Notes under the pieces: model-generated
Database searches by the model: none
What the model was told of the DNA's origin: nothing
What the model saw: only the letters and a program-made list of their open reading frames with translations
Assembly: GCA_002633005.1 (NCBI GenBank)
Contig: NMRA01000003.1
Span: forward strand, 1,918,727 to 1,978,726
From: Phoronis australis
Lineage: Eukaryota > Phoronida > Phoronidae
Direction of reading: 5' to 3'
Length of the DNA stretch: 60,000 bases
Position numbers and translations under genes: made by a program
Shown: piece after piece, positions 59,501 through 60,000 of the stretch
How the letters are laid out: every line of letters starts with the position of its first letter
Numbering within the stretch: position 1 is the first letter of the stretch

Positions 59501-60000
59501 AACCGTCGATGCAGACGGAGTTGCCATCACAGCGTGTTCCATTTGGAAACAGGCGCTTATACTTCTTACCAGTCTCTTCGTTTAAACAATTAACAATGCA
59601 TCGACCTAGAAAAAATAGAAACAGACCAAATCAGAGAATTTCAAGTAGCAACGTAATGAAGTAGTACCTCTTGGTACCTCTAGGTGGCGATAACATTCTC
59701 CGGTCCAACGTGATCACACTCTACTATTTTCTGAAAGTCTCCCGTTAATGCAATTTCTTGTACTAGCACTACACCAGGAGTTTGTGTTTTGTTGAAAATT
59801 AATTAGTTGATGATCTACTGTTCTTGTTAAATGCCTTTGAAGTTCTTTCACGTAGTTTTCTCGTAGTAATAACATACGTTCACATGACATACCTGGAACA
59901 AACGTTTCATCAGGTACGAGGGTTTTGTGATATTCCCACGACGCCTGTTTACAAAGCTGTCTTCTCAGAGCTTCATAGTCAATTTCAACATAAGACCATT
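53573..60000 (-). CDS. ADAMTS-like protein with a C-terminal C-type lectin domain (partial)
   Basis: This is a secreted matrix-type protein, cut by the right edge. Exons in transcript order are 59893-60000+, 59493-59605, 58580-58712, 58109-58368, 57802-57946, 57250-57376, 55347-55437, 54967-55057, 54280-54472, 53996-54136 and 53602-53753. All introns are GT-AG and phases agree throughout. Order of parts: ADAMTS Cys-rich (NGTRCDGNSVCIDGWCK, then EDMCGVCFGNNTNC); spacer (PRGSRNIDF...GTNWFYNEF...KGPLLKDVEVL); TSP1 (RWHEVGWGRCSQPCGGG); a second TSP1 (WQIGLWSQCC...REVRCV); then a lectin fold (CTAGWMRFDDHCYQGF, NDFIYK, FIGLKW, NWADDTQP, ETKRDFVC). The lectin lacks clear EPN/QPD and WND sugar motifs, so calcium-dependent sugar binding is doubtful. 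Whether a metalloprotease precedes it (ADAMTS) or not (ADAMTSL/papilin) is off-window. After 53602 the frame could run on to a TAA at 53573-53575, or splice at GTGAGC. Confidence 0.88.
55757..57238 (-). mobile_element. 5'-truncated LINE in the ADAMTS-like gene
   Basis: The - strand carries a non-LTR reverse transcriptase from the palm region on: LKAYGV, TGVPQGSIPGPLLF and the catalytic LYADDTTIL near 56950-57000. An FKYLGLKCDQNLKF...HVDYISKK thumb-like block and a HLDYCLLVWG block follow at 56336-56869. A one-base frameshift near 56865 splits the ORF, so the copy is inactive. It ends in an AATAAATAAATAAAT tail at about 55757-55790, with a CATA-rich stretch at 55990-56095. Its 5' truncation point lies about 12 bases inside the intron, just after the donor at 57248-57249. 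It is in the same orientation as the host gene. Confidence 0.85.

Overview
The window is nuclear DNA from an invertebrate animal. It is AT-rich, with intron-rich genes, mostly GT-AG introns, LINE and MITE debris, and metazoan-only families (KICSTOR, ADAMTS-like, C-type lectin). Gene content and repeat style fit an invertebrate deuterostome such as a hemichordate, amphioxus or echinoderm; I cannot fix the species. Gene models were built by hand from splice sites, reading phase and remembered family sequences, so distant or tiny exons may be missing.

Layout, left to right. (1) 2791-4312, + strand: the last three coding exons of a TOM1/TOM1L2 endosomal adaptor. (2) 7953-16004, - strand: a KICS2 (C12orf66) gene, the KICSTOR subunit of the mTORC1 nutrient-sensing pathway. 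Nine coding exons are placed; one of its introns looks like a U12-type AT-AC intron, and two exons have decayed partial copies beside them. (3) 16977-17225, + strand: a possible small membrane-protein ORF between the divergent genes. (4) 17498-29957, + strand: a full 14-exon peroxisomal acyl-CoA oxidase 1 (ACOX1) of 660 residues ending in a PTS1 signal, with a DR1 (PPRE-like) site just before the start codon. (5) 32925-38403, - strand: an eight-finger C2H2 transcription factor whose finger register resembles FEZF. (6) About 39.1-53.5 kb: a long stretch with no supportable gene, holding decayed reverse-transcriptase pieces, tandem repeats and MITEs. (7) 53573-60000+, - strand: the 3' part of a secreted ADAMTS-like gene (Cys-rich, spacer, two TSP1 repeats) that runs in phase into a C-type lectin domain. 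I do not know this architecture from vertebrate ADAMTS/ADAMTSL proteins, and it is the best candidate for something undescribed here.

KICS2 and ACOX1 are head-to-head with about 1.5 kb between start codons, so they may share regulatory DNA. Two single-N gaps (6924 and 28725) are each flanked by near-identical duplicated sequence (about 353 and 923 bp). They look like unmerged contig or allele overlaps, so the apparent second copies of ACOX1 exons 12 and 13 should not be trusted as real.
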